From an uncultured Collinsella sp. (GTDB lineage Bacteria > Actinomycetota > Coriobacteriia > Coriobacteriales > Coriobacteriaceae): 6,131 nt of DNA. The notes under the pieces were generated by a model. That model had not been told where the DNA came from. It searched no databases and was given only the letters and a program-made list of their open reading frames with translations. The stretch is from the NCBI GenBank assembly GCA_900544235.1, contig UQUL01000068.1, positions 1 through 6,131 of the forward strand, in the 5' to 3' direction. The position numbers were made by a program, and so were the translations under genes. Numbering within the stretch: position 1 is the stretch's first letter; every line of letters begins with the position of its first letter. Positions 5,006 through 6,131 of the stretch are shown piece after piece.

Positions 5006-5968
5006 ATGCACGAGAACGACTTTTTTAACGAGGACCTGCTGTGCGCGCTTGCTGGCGTTGCCGGCGAGGACAACGTGCTGATGAGCGAGCCCATGCGCGA
5101 GCACACCACGTTTAAGATCGGCGGCCCGGCCGACGTCTTTGTCACGCCCGATACCGAGCAGGGCCTCGTCGCCACGCTCGATACCTGCTATCGCTGCGAT
5201 CTGCCCCTCACCATCGTGGGCAACGGCTCCGACCTGCTCGTCGGCGACAAGGGCATCCGCGGCGTCGTCGTGGCGCTGGGCGAGGGACTCTCCGACATTA
5301 CGGTCGACGGCACGCACGTCACGGCGGCAGCCGGCGCCTTGCTTTCCGATGTCGCAGCCGCGGCAGCCGAGGCCGGTCTCACCGGCATGGAACCCATCTC
5401 GGGCATTCCCGGATCGGTCGGCGGTGCCTGCTACATGAACGCCGGAGCATACGGCGCCTGCATGGCCGATGTGCTGGAGTCCGTGCGCGTCTACAAACCC
5501 GCTCGCCAGCTCGACGACGGCACCCGCGGTAGCGGCAATATCATCGAGTTCGATGTCGACGAGCTCAACCTGGGTTATCGAAAGAGCCGCATCGCCGATG
5601 ACGGCTTTATCGTGCTTTCGGCCACCTTCAATCTCGCCCCGGGCAACGCCGCGATGATCAAGGCCGACATGGACAACTACCGCCAGCGCCGCGAGGACAA
5701 GCAGCCACTCGACATGCCGAGCGCCGGCTCCACCTTCAAGCGCCCCGAGGGCTACTTTGCCGGCAAGCTCATCATGGACGCCGGCCTGCGAGGACACGCC
5801 GTTGGCGGCGCGCAGGTGAGCGAGAAGCACTGCGGCTTCATCGTCAACGCCGACCACGCCACCGCCGCCGACGTCGACGAACTCATCCGCCACATCCAGA
5901 CAACCGTCAAAGACCAATTCAACGTAGACCTAGAACCCGAAGTCCACCGAGTCGGCGAATTCCTCTAA
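5006..5968 (+). CDS. murB: UDP-N-acetylenolpyruvoylglucosamine reductase (MurB)
   Basis: MurB uses FAD and NADPH to reduce UDP-GlcNAc-enolpyruvate to UDP-N-acetylmuramic acid, the second cytoplasmic step of peptidoglycan precursor synthesis. The 320-residue protein has the FAD-binding signature: HTTFKIGGPADVF (33-45), VGNGSDLLVGDKGI (71-84) and the GIPGSVGGACYMNAGAYG segment (133-150). The substrate half has YRKS (191-194), PSAGSTFKRP (238-247), FAGKLIMDAGLRG (251-263) and LEPEV (309-313). R192, S242 and E312 correspond to the catalytic Arg, Ser and Glu of E. coli MurB (R159, S229, E325). The AGSTFKRP-x-G-x-FAGKLI arrangement is of the type II (B. subtilis/S. aureus-like) form. The ATG at 5006 is preferred, with AAAAGGCGG (4989-4997) 8 nt upstream. 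An in-frame TTG at 4961 overlaps the putative -10. No gene follows before a terminator, so it is probably transcribed alone, perhaps influenced by the adjacent LacI-type site. Confidence 0.96.
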   Translation: MHENDFFNEDLLCALAGVAGEDNVLMSEPMREHTTFKIGGPADVFVTPDTEQGLVATLDTCYRCDLPLTIVGNGSDLLVGDKGIRGVVVALGEGLSDITVDGTHVTAAAGALLSDVAAAAAEAGLTGMEPISGIPGSVGGACYMNAGAYGACMADVLESVRVYKPARQLDDGTRGSGNIIEFDVDELNLGYRKSRIADDGFIVLSATFNLAPGNAAMIKADMDNYRQRREDKQPLDMPSAGSTFKRPEGYFAGKLIMDAGLRGHAVGGAQVSEKHCGFIVNADHATAADVDELIRHIQTTVKDQFNVDLEPEVHRVGEFL

Positions 5969-5972
5969 AAGA

Positions 5973-5994
5973 GAAGGCCCCGAAAGGGGCCTTC
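5973..5994 (+). terminator. Terminator hairpin after murB, possibly bidirectional
   Basis: GAAGGCCCC (5973-5981), a GAAA tetraloop and GGGGCCTTC (5986-5994) form a perfect 9-bp stem starting 5 nt after the murB stop. On the plus strand a T-rich but interrupted tail follows (ACCATATTTATT). On the minus strand the tail is TCTTTTAGAGG, a better T run. The hairpin could therefore also stop a transcript coming from the right. Confidence 0.88.
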
Positions 5995-6131
5995 ACCATA
6001 TTTATTCAGATAACCCAGTCCGGTGTGTCGCGCCCCGAATCCGAGAGGGCCGGGACAGTCCGAGAGGCATAAGGTTGATCGCGAGTTCCGCACGAGCCGG
6101 AGAGCACTTAATGTGCTCTCCGTGCGAGCAG
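5995..6131. other. Unassigned tail of the window
   Basis: No convincing gene is seen. A 9-bp direct repeat TCCGAGAGG occurs at 6040-6048 and 6059-6067, and a strong hairpin sits at 6098-6122. A minus-strand frame stays open from the window edge to a TAA at 6002-6004, but its third positions are only about 60% G+C, well below murB, and the predicted peptide is unfamiliar. A structured RNA, a leader for a plus-strand gene off the right edge, or the end of a minus-strand gene are all open. Confidence 0.4.
6098..6122. repeat. Perfect 10-bp stem-loop near the right edge
   Basis: CGGAGAGCAC (6098-6107), a TTAAT loop and GTGCTCTCCG (6113-6122) form a perfect stem. On the plus strand the stem-loop contains GGAG (6099-6102) and an ATG (6111-6113) at ribosome-site spacing. 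If that ATG starts a gene, the hairpin would hide both signals. No T run follows within the window, so it is not evidently a terminator. Confidence 0.75.

Noticed and set aside
4868..5917. Minus-strand open frame of 349 codons opposite murB
   Set aside because: It gives a low-complexity Val/Gly/Ala/Asp-rich translation with no family features; murB on the other strand has all catalytic motifs.
6002..6131. Minus-strand open frame reaching the right edge as the 3' end of a gene
   Set aside because: Third-position G+C is only about 60%, the frame contains a strong hairpin and the peptide is unfamiliar; kept only as an open possibility.

Overview
The window looks like chromosome from a high-G+C gut actinobacterium, most likely of the Coriobacteriia (Collinsella or a close relative). 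This rests on the G+C-rich third codon positions of the main genes, the compact gene spacing, the mix of GntR and LacI sugar regulators with SIS-domain enzymes, and a type II-like murB. It is an inference from style, not a database match. No tRNA, rRNA, CRISPR array, transposase or phage gene was seen.

Left part, minus strand, positions 1-3018. In transcription order (right to left) there are two overlapping UTRA-type GntR regulators (3018-2251 and 2266-1553). A 193-bp A+T-richer control region (1360-1552) follows, then a complete two-domain SIS enzyme (1359-244) and the first 61 codons of a second SIS protein (184-1), which is cut by the window edge. The complete SIS enzyme carries the Lys/Glu/His constellation of the GlmS isomerase / FrlB deglycase superfamily. 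The likely picture is an operon for an amino-sugar or Amadori compound such as fructoselysine or glucoselysine. Uptake would be encoded off the left edge, and a deglycase would release a sugar phosphate plus an amine under GntR repression. The control region contains a reasonable sigma-A-type promoter, a 19-bp imperfect palindrome just downstream of the predicted start, and a matching half-site inside the promoter spacer.

Middle part, 3057-3793. A 162-residue cytoplasmic protein of unknown function (3545-3057) lies upstream of the GntR pair and may be co-transcribed with it. Between it and the next gene is a 248-bp gap with a very long perfect hairpin (31-bp arms, 11-nt loop, 3667-3739) and a smaller bulged hairpin (3603-3650).

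Right part, 3794-6131. A LacI-family regulator on the minus strand (4822-3794) is divergent from murB on the plus strand (5006-5968), which encodes the UDP-MurNAc-forming reductase of peptidoglycan synthesis. A LacI-type operator-like sequence overlaps the putative murB -10 and start region. murB ends at a clean terminator hairpin (5973-5994) that could work in both directions. The last 137 bp hold no convincing gene, but contain a 10-bp perfect stem-loop and a 9-bp direct repeat that I could not assign.
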